NCBI RefSeq assembly: GCF_009870125.1
Contig: NC_046683.1
Location: 12,152,001-12,216,000 of the forward strand
Length of the DNA: 64,000 nt
Direction: 5' to 3'
From: Drosophila pseudoobscura
Taxonomy: Eukaryota; Arthropoda; Insecta; Diptera; Drosophilidae
Part shown: positions 10,304 to 23,340 of the stretch, in pieces
Layout: every line of letters starts with the position of its first letter
Numbering within the stretch: the first letter of the stretch is position 1
Notes under the pieces: generated by a model
The model's input: only the letters and a program-made list of their open reading frames with translations
What the model was told of the DNA's origin: nothing
The model's database searches: none
Made by a program: the position numbers and the translations under genes

Positions 10304-12650
10304 TCATTTGCCAATGTTTAGTTTACCAGCCAATAGCTTGGCCCCCAGCGTCTTCTGGCTCTTCAGCAGCTGGCCGACCTCCTCCTCTGCCTCGATGGCC
10401 GTGCGGCATGTGTCCAGCAGTTGGGGTCGCTCCTCCACCAGCTTCAGCAAGATAAAGCAGCCGCGATTCACCGAAAGCCAGGCCTTGAGCTGCAGGAAAA
10501 ACAAAAGGAGGCAGGAAAAATATGAATTAGGGGCAAGCAGAAGCGAGAGAGGCAGGTGACACCACTTACACCATCGCTGGTCAAATGTTTCAGGATCTGT
10601 TCGCCAAAGGAGCGCCCTTCCTCGACCTGTTGCTTGCCATCGTTCTTGAGGATCTTCTTGAGCACAATATGCATGCCGGCCTCTTCGATGCCCGTGACCA
10701 GCGGCTTGGCTGGCTCTTCTTTGGCCGGTTTTGGTTCCTTCTTGGCCTTTTTGGGCTTCACTATGTCGGCGTCAGCTTCCTCTTTATCAGCTTCCTCTTC
10801 CGCCGATGCCTCGTCATCTTCGTCGCTGCTTTCCTCGACTTTTATCAGTTTCTTGCGCTGCTTTGTGGCCTCAGCAATGATGTCCTCCACATCCTGATGC
10901 CCCTTCTTCTGCTGCAGTGGCTGTGCCCCAGCGGCATCCGCTGTAATACGCCAGTCAGGCTGAACCACAACTTGGGCGAGGGCCTCCACTGCCTTTTGAT
11001 AAGATTCACCTTGGACTGAGCAAGAGACAGACGTATTTATAAGCTGGCGAAAGAGAGAGGGAGGGAGGGAGAGAGAGAGAGAGAGAAAGAACTTACTGTG
11101 ATTCAGAATATCTGCTGTGACCAGGCCAATGTGACTGTTAGACAGCCAAAAGGCGGCATCCTCCACAATGGCCTCGCCAATGGGCGCCTCGATCTGTTCG
11201 AATATCTCCTTGCGACGCGTCTCCTTCTCTTTCTTGCCAAAGGCCAGACCCTCCTCGATGACGCGTATGAATGTGGGATGGAAGCAGGTGGTGTCCCCAG
11301 GGGCCACCAGCCACTGGACCACCCTGCGGCCATATTGATTGCCCACCAGTTGCTTTAGATCGCCGTGCAGATGATCGTAGATGGCCTTCTTGGTGGCCTT
11401 TGTGTCGTCGAGGGCGTTCAGTAGCGAGATGAGGAATACATGACCATGCTCGTGGGTGGCTATCTTCAGCAGATGCTCCTTGATGTTCTTGATGATGGCC
11501 TGAAAAGACGACAGAACAGAAGGCGTTGATTTGATGTGTTTTGCGGTGCTCCAGAAGGTCTCCGATCACTCACTCGACGATTTTTGGGCGTGGATTTGTA
11601 GAAACAAATGACGGCTGCTTCGCTGCCCTCCTTGGTGCTGAGCATGTGCGGCACAAGGGCGGCAAACGCTGTGACTGTCTCTTCCAGCTTCTCCTCCTCA
11701 TCCTCGCAGGCCCGCAGGTACTCGAGCATGACGCAGTGGACCAGGGAACTGTCCACCAGATTTTTATTGGCCACATGATCCAGATTGGCCTTGACAGAGC
11801 CGAGAATGGAGGCCTTCATATTGGTGGCCTCCTTGTACGTGTCGCTCAGTGTTTTCACACTCGAATCCTTGGCCTTGCGGTACAGATCACCGTAGAACTC
11901 CTGCCGCATATGGGTACGCTGCTGACGAGTACCACCCTGGTACATAACGTCCAGCAGACCGCTGGCAATACTGTGCCCCGCCAGGCGGACAATGTGCCCG
12001 AACAGGCTGTCCACCAGCTTGCTTTTGGTGGCTGGGGCCCCATATTTGAGCATACGCTGGACACAAAACTGAGCGTACTTCGACTGGCACATCTCGACGG
12101 CGTAGGGCAGCAGCTTCTCGGAAATTTCGGCTCGCAGGGCCGGTGTGGCATGCTTCAGCATACACTGGAGCACACGGGCAGTGTCGTGGGCCTTGACTAT
12201 CTTCGAAATGGTGTCGCCCACATTGAGGATCTTGAACATTTGCTCCACCAGCTGGTCCTTGTTCTCGGTTTTGCGGCTATTGAGAGTTTGAGACAATTAA
12301 TTTGAAGCGAACGCCGAGCGTGCATGCGTTGCTTACCATCGGAGCTTCTCGTAGATCTGCTTGGCCTCCTTGGTGATCTCGTAGGTGTCGCGGGTGCTCT
12401 TGCGCTTCAGCTTGAGCTCTTTTTTCTCCTTCTTGAACTTGTTCCAGTCCTGCTTCTCGGGCTCCCCACTGCACACCGGTTTACCAGCAAATTTGTTATG
12501 AGCACCGCCTGGCTTTGCTTTTGTGTTGTCCGACTTCTTGGCGAATTTCGGTGCGGATTTGAACTTATTGTTTGGTTTATTGTTGCCAGGTTTGAAGTTC
12601 GACTTTGGACGCGGCGGTCGGGTCTTGTCAGCTTCCTTGGAACTGACCAT
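10304..12650 (-). CDS. peng: penguin: PUM3/Puf6-type Pumilio-repeat nucleolar protein
   Basis: The family (human PUM3/Puf-A, yeast Puf6) binds RNA or DNA with an L-shaped Pumilio array and acts in the nucleolus in ribosome biogenesis; this is family knowledge. Exons are 12650-12337, 12276-11574, 11499-11097, 11015-10570 and 10489-10304 on the minus strand, giving 683 aa. Residues 1-100 are Lys/Pro/Asn-rich and basic. Residues about 105-440 hold Pumilio-like helical repeats, with segments such as YAQFCVQRMLKYG and GNQYGRRVVQWLV. A CPL-type region follows. An acidic Glu/Asp stretch with flanking Lys runs at about 531-575. An ATTAAA lies at 10274-10279, just after the stop. A perfect Motif 1 lies about 85 bp upstream of the ATG. 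In D. melanogaster it also neighbours dodo. Confidence 0.93.
11051..11090. repeat. (GA)n/(GGGA)n tract in a penguin intron
   Basis: A purine tract inside the 81-bp intron between penguin exons 3 and 4. On the penguin strand it is a CT-rich stretch just after the donor, so it occupies most of the intron. Confidence 0.8.
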
Positions 12651-12731
12651 GTTTTCTTTTATGAGACACTTAAGCTAACTTTTAAATCAAAAAAAAATGT
12701 TTGCAGGCGCCGTTTACACGTGCTGTGTGCG

Positions 12732-12742
12732 CAGTGTGACCA
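12732..12742 (-). promoter_or_regulatory. peng: penguin promoter Motif 1
   Basis: Read on the minus strand this is TGGTCACACTG, an exact match to YGGTCACACTR, about 85 bp before the penguin ATG. Motif-6-like GGTATATTTTGA and CGGTATATCT lie further upstream at 12788-12835. Confidence 0.65.
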
Positions 12743-12750
12743 GTCTGGCC

Positions 12751-13473
12751 TTTTGCTCAGTATTACCATTTCTTGAACAGCAAAGAGGGTATATTTTGAC
12801 GTCGAACTTGAGTTGAAAGTATATTTACGGTATATCTATTAAATTTGCATTTATATCCTTGTTACTCATTAAAATTCAAACAATTTATATTTGGCGAGCA
12901 TATTGAGTCCGAACTGCTTTCTTCAAAATGTGTATGGTCCATTTTGCTCTCTTTGTATGGCCAGCACATTGTCCTACAACATGGTCGCGGAATGGGCAAA
13001 ATTCTGCATACCCCAGGGAAAAGCATATTATAGGATTGACGAACTGTTTGCCATCTCAGGATTCAAGAAATGCAGCTGTTTAAAGCTTAGAGAGACCAAG
13101 AATAGGTATCGTAGTCGAGATATTTAGAAAGAAAATAAATTAAATGCATGAATGGGTAAAACAAAGTGCAATCTAAGAAAAAGTCATTATTAATTAGATT
13201 GGAAAACATAAGTTGAACATTAAGGAAATCTGGTATACAAATCCTTGACGGAGGACGATTAGCCCCTTGTAGACCATTGTAATATTTCACCGAAAATAAT
13301 GAAAATTGAATCACTTAGCCGCAGTTCAGGTGAAAGATGTCGTGTTTTTATTTTAAGTTAAGAGGACAGATATGATGTATCTACGAAAAGAACTTACAAA
13401 CACCATTATATTCCGCCATTTACCTCAAGTCGTTCACCTTCTCAAACAGAGGGGGCGTAAGTGGGCTAAGTTC
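12751..13473. other. Intergenic DNA upstream of penguin
   Basis: Apart from the Motif 6-like elements at 12788-12835, no coding potential is seen. 13392-13466 resembles 8225-8290, with shared ACAAACA, TTCCGC, GTTCACCT and AGAGGG blocks in the same order. It leads directly into the promoter array at 13474. Confidence 0.45.
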
Positions 13474-13551
13474 GTATATTTACGGTATATTTTGAAAATG
13501 AGGCGGTATATTTCGGTATATTTCTTAGGGTCAGCCGTTATAGTCACACTG
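13474..13551 (+). promoter_or_regulatory. sesB: Motif 6 / Motif 1 promoter array, candidate sesB promoter
   Basis: GTATATTT units repeat four times (three as CGGTATATTT), followed by GGGTCAGCC and then TAGTCACACTG at 13541-13551, one mismatch from Motif 1. A possible non-coding exon runs from there to AAAG at 13666 with donor GTATTG. Linking it to sesB (first coding exon at 18169) is inference from orientation and the lack of another gene between. Confidence 0.45.
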
Positions 13552-13666
13552 ACCACCACTTCACGATTTTTCGTTCAAGTGAGCACGCGGCATCGCCTAG
13601 TGGGAGTCTGATTCTGCAAAAGAAGTTTTTATTCTGTGACTTTTGTAAGAAGTTGATCAACTAAAG

Positions 13667-16600
13667 GTATTGTGCTTTTTTCTATATTATCACATTGAAA
13701 CGCTATAAACTGGCAGAAAAGAACAGAAGAGAAGTAGGGACAGTGCCTGGTGTCCCAAAAAGAACTCTCATACCGCCATTGATTTTTTTCACTTCACCTT
13801 GCGCTACATTTTCTAGTTATGTAATTGTGCTAATTCTTTTTTTTTATTGTGTTGGTGTTGGTTCAGTTAATTTGTACATATGTATACTATATTGAGTAAA
13901 TGATGTTTGCTGCATGAAAGAAGTCTCCATGCCATTGAAAATGCCGCAAAACGGTGCTTATATAACCATAAAATAAAAATTGCAAATTTTGCGGCAGCGC
14001 TGAAAAGTTGTGAGGCCCGCCACGCTGATTGAAAGATTAAGTAAAATATGTCTTGGAATAATGCAAAATTGATCTCCAGTTCAATTACCATAATTCAGAA
14101 CTATTCCAGCCACGCTGGATCATTTTTTCATACATTTGGTTTTAGTTTTTTTTTTTTTTGCAACCACGCTGGAACTGCCAACTTATGCAATTTCGGTGAG
14201 TTGGCAGTGCGGCGGCAAACACACACTTGCGCTCGCGGCGACCTATAGATGTGTGTGTGCCTATCGAGCCTTGTAGATGAAAAATTTAATGCTTTTCAAA
14301 CTAATTGAGGTGAAAAAGCCCCCATATGCATATTTTATTGTCTTACAAGTGTTGGAAATTGCTTTTTCCATTGCCCTCGCTCCCAGACACACCAGAGCCG
14401 CATATGAATTCCATGTGCTTATAGCTCTATCTCGCTCACTCTTGTGCTCGCTAATGCCTTGCGCGTGCAGACGCATAAGTGTGTGTGTGTGACTGTGCTT
14501 CTGTATTTGTAAAAGAACATGTAACTGTGTTGCTTTTGTCGCTTGTGATTTCTTTCCCTTCTTCTTTGACCCGCTTTCTTCGGGAAAAGAAATTGTCGAA
14601 ACGTACAAAGTTCTCTTGCAAATTTTCACCGAAAAGAACCGGTTTCTCTTGGGACTAGCTGTCTTTCTCTCTCTTGTGACGTCAAGAATGTGTAATTTTT
14701 AAGTATATGAGGCCCTTTCAGTATATTCTTCGTTTTGCGCCATTTCCTTTGTGCGTACCGTTGACGCCATTTCTCAAACACATGCCGCTTCATTTCGAAT
14801 GTTTATTAGAAGAGGATACCATCCCACCCGTATATGCTGACACATCATCTCAATTTCTTGATAATTCTGTTATCCAATTCCCTTCAACGAATAAATTTGC
14901 AACCTCGGCTCGTTTGTGTTTAGACTGGGAGTGATATCCGAGCTCGCGTTTGACTAAGGGGATATTTCTGCAGATCAACGCAGAAACTGCAGAGGCAACT
15001 GATTCATACATCTGAGACTGCGTAAACTTGGCCCCTAGAGACAATTCAAACTCCGTTGCACTTTACGGCGGGCAAATCGCCAAATGTACTTTTTTTGTTG
15101 CTTGTGACGGCCTCTTTTTTTTATGTAATGTCTACGATAAGAGGAGGGGAGACCTTGAAAGTATTGCTGGGCCGGCTTATATAAATAACTGTATTTAGTG
15201 GTGCTGTTTATCTAATCGCTTCACGCACTTTTGTTCCGTCTGATCGAGAGAGGGAGACGGGAAACAGACAGACGATAGAAGAATGAGCGAGTGAGGGAGA
15301 TGGCAAACGGCAAACAGAGAGAGCCTAGTCACATGCTACGTCGCAGCTGACGCGGGCGTCGACGCTTTCAGCTCGGCGCGTTGCCAACTGTCTCTCTGGC
15401 TTTTTTCTTTTTTTTTTTTGGTTTTTGGTTTTGGCAAGCATTTTGCTAAAGAAAAAGCACAAAAACCTCGAAAGGGGTAAATGAAAAACAATTGGCCATA
15501 TATGTACGAGCATCTGTACATGTGCATTCGGTCAAGAAGATGGCCTAAAAAGAAAGTGCTCTTGACACTTCCTTGGTTCCATTTAGCCCCAGCATGAATG
15601 TGCCGTTATGCAACATGGCATTGAATTCTTTATGGTGACGGAGACTGATAAGGCGGCGACAACGATCCCGTTTTCTCTCTTTTTCTTTTATATCTGTGAG
15701 AGCACACGTGCTAAAGTTGTTGCCAACTGAGCTTGGGGTGTGGGAGCACGAGCACGGCTAACTCACTCTCTCTGTCTCTCTCGTTTTGCCGTTGCTCACA
15801 AACCAACTGTCAACTGTTGCTGCCCAAGGTGCTTGAAATAAGGTGAACCATTGCCAGAAAGCTCTCTTTCGATTGTACCCCATTTTCGGCTTCGTTTGCG
15901 TCGTTCTACACACGAGAGAGAGAAAGTAGTTGTCAGAGAGAGTGCCTCACCCTATATAAATGTAGCTTGTTGTGGCCTCGGCTGGCAGCCCGAGTGGGAG
16001 CAAGAGCGGGCGCACCGCCTATCGCGTTGAACTTGATGGCGCTCTGCTGGCGTCGTCGGCCTCTGCTCCGCCGTGCTGGGGGCAGCAGCGCAGGCTTGCT
16101 GGCTGGCAGCGACGTACCTTGCTGTCACAAGCAATTCAGTTGCCGTCCGGTGCAGAAGACCCCTTTGATTTCGAAGGAATAAGGATTAATCATATTTTTT
16201 TGGTGCTGTGATATAAAACAAACAAATTGTACGTATAGCAACTGCAAATGCAAAAGCAAATAGAACTGCAATTAACTAAATAATAATAATAATAATACCA
16301 ATGCGAATAGCAACGAATCAAATCAATACCAATCGAAACGCGTGTGTGCCTTTCTTTTTCTACTCTCCAACAAAGAATTTTCCCTGCGGTTACATAAACC
16401 GTTTGAAAGCTATTGTGTTCTAGTTTTTTTTTTTTTACTGGTGTCTGGTGCGCTCTTATGCAATTAACAAGAAAGGATTAACCATGGCCCAAAACCCTTT
16501 GCTAGCTAATACTAGCCAGCTTTAGATTTGCACGTGCCAAGCATTCAGCACACTTCTCTTTTGACCAGTTTTCCAAATTTTTCCAGCTGAAACTATTACA

Positions 16601-18168
16601 TCACGAGTGCGCGTGTGTGCTTGGGCGGGCAAAGAGCGCCTCTTTGAACTTGACAGCAAAAGCTCTGCTCTTCTGCTGTGCCGTGTTCTCTCTTCGAATG
16701 TCAAAACCGATTAGATAACACAAGGCAACGCTTTTTTTACAGTTGTTTGCTGTCCCGAAGAGAGGGAGCGAAATGTCAAGAGCATGAGCGTTCTCGTGTG
16801 CTCTCTTTCAAAGGTGTTACATAAGTCCATCATCTGGCTTTCGTCCATGAGACTAGACTATGCTAATTTAATTTAGCTAAAACCAAATAAAATTGCTCGC
16901 GCTCTACCTCTCTCCCACTGCCGTCAGCTGCCTTCTCTTCCTCTTATTACACTTGAAATTCTAAATTTATCAAAGAGAAACAGAAACACAGAAGCGCTTC
17001 AATGCCAAAAACTGTGCATACATATACCTCTCTCTCTCTCTCAGCACCCACACACCCATGAACTTTTCGTCTTATAATTATGCAATCCAAACATTGCCAA
17101 AAAAAAAAACAACTGCAAAATAGAATACTACTATGTACTCATTGAATCTTAGATCGGTACGTACGGCTGTAGATATTTGATTTACAAAAAAGATATAATG
17201 TCTGCCACGTAACAGTTTTTCTCTGAAACGGAGAATCAAAGCTCTAACTGTAACTGGTTAGAGCTGGTAGCGGCTGGAGAGCGAGCTTAATTGTGATTTG
17301 CATCAATTGAAACCACGTGCAACGATTGTGAATGATTCGAATAAACAGCGGTAGCACCGGGTGGCATACAACACAACCTAACCACAGCCCATCCTTGAGT
17401 CAAATCTCTGCAAAACAAGCATCATATATTTACTCGTAGCAAACCCATATCACTAATAACCCTAGTAACAATTTCAAAAATGGCACCACTAACATATTTA
17501 TCAATCTTAAGTCTTTAGTTTATTGCTAATTGTGTATATTTTGTATTTGTTTGGTGTTTTGACATTTTTTATTCATTCATTTACCTAAAATATTTATTGG
17601 CTTGTGGTCTAAATTTTATCCGTATGTATTATCATTATCATTGATCATTTTCGCGTTTGTTGCAAGTGTTTGTTTTTTCCCCATTTTCCTTTTTTCATTG
17701 GAAACGTATATTTGTATAGTGCTACATAAGTGATATCTTTATTTTTATTGGAATTGGAATATGTATATTAAACTATTGTGGTAAAAAGGTGATAATATTT
17801 TGTGTTAAAAAAAAAAATAGAAAAAGAAAAAAAGTGCATGTTCTCATCTCGCAAAAATTTGTATCAAAATTTATTTTGGTTTTTTGGATAATTTGTTATT
17901 GTGGCTTTGGCATCTGTGTAATTAAGTGAATTGTGACAATATATAATACGCGCCATACCCACCCGCATCTCGCACGCATACCATACCCATACCGCATTAT
18001 GCAACGCTTCCTGGGGAGAGGCTTCATCTGGCATATCAAGAACATACTACATACATATATCGGGCGCATGGATGGAGATACGGAAAATTGTGCCGACTTG
18101 GAGAGAGACTGAGAGTCGAACGAAACTAATGATTGCTCGCGGGCAAACTTGAAATGTGTGTATTACAG
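13667..18168 (+). other. sesB: Probable long 5' intron / regulatory region of sesB
   Basis: No coding exon is recognised. The region ends at the acceptor TATTACAG (18161-18168), four bases before the sesB ATG. It contains two TATATAAA boxes (15178-15185 and 15953-15960), which could drive alternative first exons. It also has a Grainyhead-like AACCGGTTT near 14638, many (CT)n/(GA)n blocks and (AAT)n near 16280-16296. In D. melanogaster sesB has alternative first exons, one adding a short N-terminal extension. I did not find that extension here. Confidence 0.4.
15953..15960 (+). promoter_or_regulatory. TATA box
   Basis: TATATAAA in a CCC-TATATAAATG context, preceded by GAGA-rich sequence. A start site would be expected near 15985. 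No ORF of known family follows, so it may drive an alternative sesB first exon or be fortuitous. Confidence 0.3.
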
Positions 18169-18172
18169 CAAA

Positions 18173-19231
18173 ATGGGCAAGGATTTCGATGCTATTGGAT
18201 TCGTCAAGGACTTCGCTGCCGGAGGCATCTCCGCAGCCGTCTCAAAGACTGCCGTCGCCCCCATCGAGCGTGTGAAGCTGCTTCTGCAGGTTCAGCACAT
18301 CTCGAAACAAATCAGCCCCGATAAGCAATACAAGGGTATGGTTGATTGCTTTATCCGCATTCCAAAGGAACAGGGTTTTAGCTCGTTCTGGCGTGGTAAC
18401 TTGGCCAATGTCATCAGATACTTCCCAACCCAGGCCCTGAACTTTGCCTTCAAGGACAAGTACAAGCAGGTAAGCAAACATAACATACGATGACCATTGA
18501 GGCGATGGAGTTGCAGTTCCTAACACCCATTCCGCCATTGCGCCATTCCCCGGGCATAGGTCTTCCTGGGTGGTGTTGACAAGAACACCCAGTTCTGGCG
18601 TTACTTCATGGGTAACTTGGCCTCCGGCGGCGCTGCTGGTGCCACCTCTCTGTGCTTCGTCTACCCCTTGGACTTTGCCCGTACTCGGTAAGTGCCATAT
18701 ATATATGGAATATAATGGTATTTGATATTAACAAATGTTTCCGTTCCGACACACAGCTTGGCTGCTGACACTGGCAAGGGTGGCCAGCGTGAATTCACCG
18801 GTCTGGGCAACTGCTTGACCAAGATCTTCAAGAGTGACGGTCTCGTTGGATTGTACCGCGGCTTCGGTGTGTCCGTGCAGGGTATCATCATCTACCGTGC
18901 TGCCTACTTCGGCTTCTACGATACCGCTCGCGGTATGTTGCCCGACCCCAAGAACACCCCCATCTACATCAGCTGGGCCATCGCTCAGGCTGTGACAACC
19001 GTCGCTGGTATTGTGTCCTATCCATTCGATACCGTGCGTCGTCGCATGATGATGCAGTCTGGTCGCAAGGCCACCGAGATCATCTACAAGAACACACTGC
19101 ACTGCTGGGCAACCATTGCCAAGCAGGAAGGCAGTGGCGCCTTCTTCAAGGGCGCCTTCTCCAACGTTCTCAGAGGCACTGGCGGTGCTTTCGTGCTTGT
19201 GTTGTACGATGAGATCAAGAAGGTCTTGTAA
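18173..19231 (+). CDS. sesB: sesB: mitochondrial ADP/ATP carrier (ANT)
   Basis: It exchanges cytosolic ADP for matrix ATP across the inner mitochondrial membrane. Exons are 18173-18469, 18560-18687 and 18757-19231, giving 299 aa, the usual carrier length. The three carrier repeats show PIERVK, PLDFAR and PFDTVR signatures, and the ADP/ATP-carrier-specific RRRMMM follows the third. I chose the ATG of [14 protein letters not shown] because an acceptor ends four bases before it and the family starts there; a longer isoform from an upstream exon is possible. Intron positions and phases match Ant2 exactly. Codon use is strongly C-ending, as for a highly expressed gene. The 3'UTR begins with CAA-rich repeats. 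It is nearly identical to D. melanogaster sesB as I recall it. Confidence 0.97.
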
Positions 19232-20841
19232 ATTAAATTATTAAATTATTCAACCAACAAAATACAACAAACAACAACATACAAACAAAACAACAACAAC
19301 AAACAAAACACTACCAGCTAATTATATTAGATAAAGTGAACAGAGAAGAGAACAGAGTTTGATCTGCTAAACAACACCTATCCAGAACAACGGCAAGCAA
19401 TAACCCTTTTCCTTCCTGACCCTCGCCAACCCCGTACCCCCAAAATATAATTACGAAATTATATGATATAGAATAACTGGGATAATAATTGATAATTGAA
19501 CGATGGCCGGAATCAATAGAACACCAACAACAACAACAACATCAGCAACAACAAAAGCAGCAGCAGCAACAACATTGGCGGAGAAGAGGCTGGGGTACAG
19601 CACACGAGAAACGCCCGCAGCCATCTGTGTGGACTGACGAACGAATCAATTAGCGACGATATTGAATAGTATTGTGTTAAGTTTTTGGGTTAGGTTATAG
19701 TGTATCTTGTATCTTGTATCCTGTGTCCTGCATCGGTCGTGTATACGTGAATCGTGTTTGCCGACCCAGCCGCCATCTCTCCAGCCGCAAACCAGAATGT
19801 TGGCAATAGCGAGGTCGCCATACCAAGAATCGAACCGAACACCCCTAGTTGATTCTTTAGCCTCCTGCTACCCAGCAACAAACAACAAACTCAACTTCGG
19901 TTGGTTTATAAAATATATAAAAATTGATAAAAATAGAATGTTGGATGTGTTTTTCTTTCGTCACTAAGTGAGGGCCACTCCGATGGCCTGCTCTCTTGCT
20001 CAGAGAGTTACTCTTCGGCAAGACCTCTGTCCGAGCGTTGCTCGGGCCTGAGAATGCAAAAACAAAATGCACAACGAGTGCGACTGAGACTTGCTCATAA
20101 GCGATTGTTTTTCCATTCTTGGGCTGATTCAAAAACATTTAAACCTAGACTATCCGATTGACTGCATCTGGCAGCTGTCGTCCGTGTAAGCGCACCTAGG
20201 ATTTTAGGGTAAAAAGTACTTTCCATTCCCGCGCAGAACCAGTCGATTTTTTGGAATTTTAGCCTTCTCTTCTCTCTTCCTGCGATAAGACCATAAATTG
20301 AACCTTTACTTGATCGATCCAGACTGACACAAGTAACCGAAATTTTTGATTAAATAGTTTTGTTCTTGACTTTTATTTGCGGTGTGACCATCTCTTGGCC
20401 AACGGAAGTCGAATGGACAGTGTGGCCATACCTTGTGCTGCGCGTCATTTCCAAATTGAAATTTAAACATTTATTCATTTATTTATTTAGTCGGAATACC
20501 CGACTTTTGTCGTTTTCGGGTTCTACTAAATGGGCCGTATTTTTGTCACCTTCGATGTAGGATTTGGCCGCTGAATGCTTTGTTTTTCGTAGTTTCATTT
20601 TTTGGGTTCCAACCTCAACGAAAATCAACGTTGGCTTTGGACAATCCATACATTTCAATTGAGTTTTAGGAGAAAGATCCTGTAATCTGAATCAGACTAC
20701 GTTTCGGCAAAATTTCGTTTTTCGATATTAAATCAAAATTATTAATAAATTATACACCTTTTCGCTACAAAACACCACCACATTTCGTGCTAAACTGAAT
20801 CTGAATTTCGATCGAGAAGCAAGCAAATTTAGAAAACCAAA
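19232..20841. other. sesB 3'UTR and Ant2 upstream region
   Basis: The first half is A/C-rich with repeated CAACAA and CAGCAG, consistent with a long sesB 3'UTR. Around 20380-20390 lies a near Motif 1 on the minus strand (one mismatch), then A/T-rich sequence leading to the Ant2 5'UTR. Ant2 may have its own promoter here or share the sesB promoter by splicing, as described in D. melanogaster. No other ORF is convincing. Confidence 0.4.
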
Positions 20842-22163
<1,322 letters not shown>

Positions 22164-22823
22164 ACGCAACCAGCAGACGTTTATCTCGAAGCCTTATATC
22201 AAGAAATAGCCACACAGTGGCATAATAACATCCTCCCGGCAGTAGAGAGGATGCCTGACAGGGACTCGCCCAACAGCGGCTGTCTCCAGCACAACCATTC
22301 CAATCGATACCCAAAAATCCAATTAGATTGTAAATTATAAAGAAATATAAGTCGACTTACGCTGAATGTGTTTCCTGCTGTATATTAATCTAGCATCAAT
22401 TAATGGTTCAGAGATCGACTATGTCTGTAAAAAAAAGCCAGTGGAAGACGAATATGCTGAAGGGGAATAAATTGGACCAGTAGGTTTAGGATTATGTTTG
22501 GTCATATCACTGTATTTTTAGGACTTAATGGGTCTTCTTTTCCATATCCCCTACCCACAAAGTAGACTGTTATTATGTTTCCTGCTTCATTTAACATAAT
22601 CTACAAAAGCTTACTGAGATCTCTCAGGCAAAGGTATGATTGTATGATATTAGAAGACCTAGAGGGTGAATAAAAAGAGCAGTGGGCAAAGGTAGTAGCA
22701 GAATACAGAAGGAACGGTCCAAGAGCAGAACAACGATGATCAAAAAGTAGAGGAATCTGCACCGAGGAGAAGGTCAATAGCCGTTATTTTTTTCCTTTTT
22801 TTTTCGACAAAAAAGACAAATAA
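22164..22823. other. Convergent 3' ends of Ant2 and the MARVEL gene
   Basis: This holds the Ant2 3'UTR on the plus strand, with an AATAAA at 22466-22471. The minus-strand gene's 3' end lies to the right of 22823. No other gene is seen. Confidence 0.5.
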
Positions 22824-22829
22824 TTTATT
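22824..22829 (-). terminator. Polyadenylation signal of the MARVEL gene
   Basis: AATAAA on the minus strand, 512 bp beyond the stop codon at 23341. The interval between holds a (TG)n tract at about 22900-22921 and an A/G-rich inverted segment near 23217-23260, all presumed 3'UTR. Confidence 0.5.
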
Positions 22830-23340
22830 GAACTTATTAATTCTTTGCGCTATTGTTTCCTTGTGTGTATGTGTGTGTTTGTGTATAGTTTAGTAAATGT
22901 GTGTATGTGTGTGTGTGTGTGTTTGCTTGGGTTTCAACTAAATGTTAGCATCAGCGTTAAAGATAATCATTAAAATAACACCACAAACAAATGGGGCGGG
23001 TGCTAGGGGCTCATCCCGATCCCCTACCCATGGATGCCATTCGATTTGAATGCGGCCGCCCTGTCTGTCCTCCTCACATACATGTATGTACGAGTAAATT
23101 AACAACAACGTAAAAAAAAACAAGAATACATTCACAAAAAACAAACAGAGATGGAGAGCAAAGTTTGGATTGAAGAAACTGCACTTATTCTGTTAACAAT
23201 TAATAATTATTCTACGCTAGATCTAGATCCAGAGCTCTCCAGATCTAGAGCTAGATCCATGCGGCCCATCCTTCCCTTCCTTCCTGCGGCTGCTCCCAGT
23301 TCCAGTTTCAGTTCCAGCTCCAGCTCCAGATCCGTCCAGA

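Noticed and set aside
11541-12305. 254-codon plus-strand ORF
   Set aside because: It is the antisense shadow of penguin exon 2, whose coding strand gives a clear Pumilio-repeat protein.
15967-16211. Overlapping plus-strand ORFs just after a TATA box
   Set aside because: Two frames of 71-79 codons, Ala/Arg/Ser-rich, with no similarity or splice support. GC-rich 5'UTR sequence is a simpler reading.
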